Part shown: positions 6,189 through 6,610 of the stretch, one piece after another
How positions within the stretch are numbered: position 1 is the stretch's first letter
Layout of the letters: each line of letters starts with the position of its first letter
Origin: Proteiniphilum sp.
Lineage (GTDB): Bacteria > Bacteroidota > Bacteroidia > Bacteroidales > Dysgonomonadaceae
DNA length: 6,610 nucleotides
Assembly (NCBI GenBank): GCA_016649795.1
Contig: JAENWZ010000127.1
Span: 1-6,610, forward strand
Direction of reading: 5' to 3'
Program-made: the position numbers and the translations under genes
The notes under the pieces: generated by a model
What the model saw: only the letters and a program-made list of their open reading frames with translations
Told to the model about the DNA's origin: nothing
The model's database searches: none

Positions 6189-6497
6189 TTATAACATTGA
6201 AGCTGATTTTCGGATTTCGGCAAGACGTTCGGCAAAGGATTTATCTTGCTTTGCAACACGCATATTGTATTTCAATTGTATCCGCATAAGTAAATTAGCA
6301 TTTATTTCCAAAGCAGCTTCAAACAACATTGCCGTGGTTGGCGTTAGCGGACATCGTTCGTTCAATATATGGTTCAGCATTTTATATGAAATACCCATCT
6401 GGTTGGCGAGTTTAGCTTGTGAGATTCCGCGATATTCAATCTCTTCTTTCAAAATTTCACCCGGATGTTCGGGGCGAGCAGAGATATATTTTTCCAT
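6189..6497 (-). CDS. higA: HigA-family (XRE-type) antitoxin
   Basis: A 102-residue protein with the HigA/VapI signature: an N-terminal HPGEILKEE (11-19), then a Cro/CI helix-turn-helix at about 24-47 (GISQAKLANQMGISYKMLNHILNE), then the LTPTTAMLFEAALEI helix and the RIQLKYNMRVA segment. HigA proteins dimerise, bind the promoter of their own operon and neutralise a RelE-fold HigB mRNA interferase. In higBA operons the toxin normally precedes the antitoxin; here an open frame ends at 6505, only 7 nt before this ATG, and may be that toxin. The gene is AT-rich (bases 6241-6300 count 19 G+C of 60), unlike valS, as expected of a mobile toxin-antitoxin cassette. The methyltransferase gene follows after 23 nt. 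The HTH family is certain; the antitoxin role rests on the HigA signature and layout. Confidence 0.88.
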   Translation of the reverse strand: MEKYISARPEHPGEILKEEIEYRGISQAKLANQMGISYKMLNHILNERCPLTPTTAMLFEAALEINANLLMRIQLKYNMRVAKQDKSFAERLAEIRKSASML

Positions 6498-6504
6498 AAT
6501 CGGG

Positions 6505-6610
6505 TTACTTATAATGCTTTGATAATTCTAAAATATTACAAATTGTTACGACCGTTTCGGAGACGACTTGGCTGGTTCTGAACACAATGCGTTTAACCTC
6601 AATAAAGATA
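6505..6610 (-). CDS. 3' end of an unidentified small gene, possibly the toxin partner of higA
   Basis: An open frame enters from beyond base 6610 and ends at a TAA at 6505-6507. The visible 35 codons read IFIEVKRIVFRTSQVVSETV and then VTICNILELSKHYK. The other two minus-strand frames are closed in this stretch. The 7-nt gap to the higA ATG is the spacing expected inside a toxin-antitoxin operon, and the alternating hydrophobic pattern (KRIVFR, TVVTICNILEL) would suit the last beta strands of a RelE/HigB-fold toxin. However, the usual HigB ending (D.VDYH) is absent and I do not recognise the family, so the toxin assignment comes from position. The start is outside the window. Confidence 0.45.
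   Translation of the reverse strand, partial: IFIEVKRIVFRTSQVVSETVVTICNILELSKHYK

Overview
The window looks like chromosomal DNA of a Bacteroidota bacterium, most likely Bacteroidales (Dysgonomonadaceae/Porphyromonadaceae-like). The reasons are the proteins themselves, start codons that mostly lack Shine-Dalgarno sequences, and two sites matching the Bacteroidetes -7 promoter element TAnnTTTG. The species cannot be named from sequence alone. Every recognisable gene is on the minus strand, so transcription runs from right to left.

From right to left: the window opens inside the 3' end of an unidentified small gene (6505-6610), possibly a toxin. It is followed 7 nt later by a HigA-type XRE antitoxin (6189-6497) and 23 nt later by a SAM-dependent methyltransferase with an N-terminal zinc ribbon (5212-6165). 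Next is a second, unrelated antitoxin-like gene (4895-5128) with a -7 promoter match and a strong ribosome binding site. The toxin that should follow it survives only as about 13 recognisable codons (4833-4895), so this is a decayed toxin-antitoxin module. Immediately downstream a MerR-family regulator (4428-4823) overlaps, through ATGA, the gene for a secreted NamZ/DUF1343 exo-N-acetylmuramidase (3265-4431). That pair ends at a perfect 12-bp intrinsic terminator (3212-3239).

The left half is housekeeping: valS, valyl-tRNA synthetase (517-3141), with its own -7 promoter match abutting the terminator, and the N-terminal part of a fructosamine kinase family gene that leaves the window at base 1. 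Between valS and the kinase lies a 209-bp imperfect inverted repeat (301-509) with 13-bp perfect ends. It is a candidate mobile or repetitive palindromic element or a long RNA hairpin.

The strongest unusual signals are the toxin remnant fused to the MerR upstream region, the 209-bp inverted repeat, and the coupled MerR-NamZ pair. I see no CRISPR array, tRNA, rRNA or intact transposase, and no convincing complete novel defence system.
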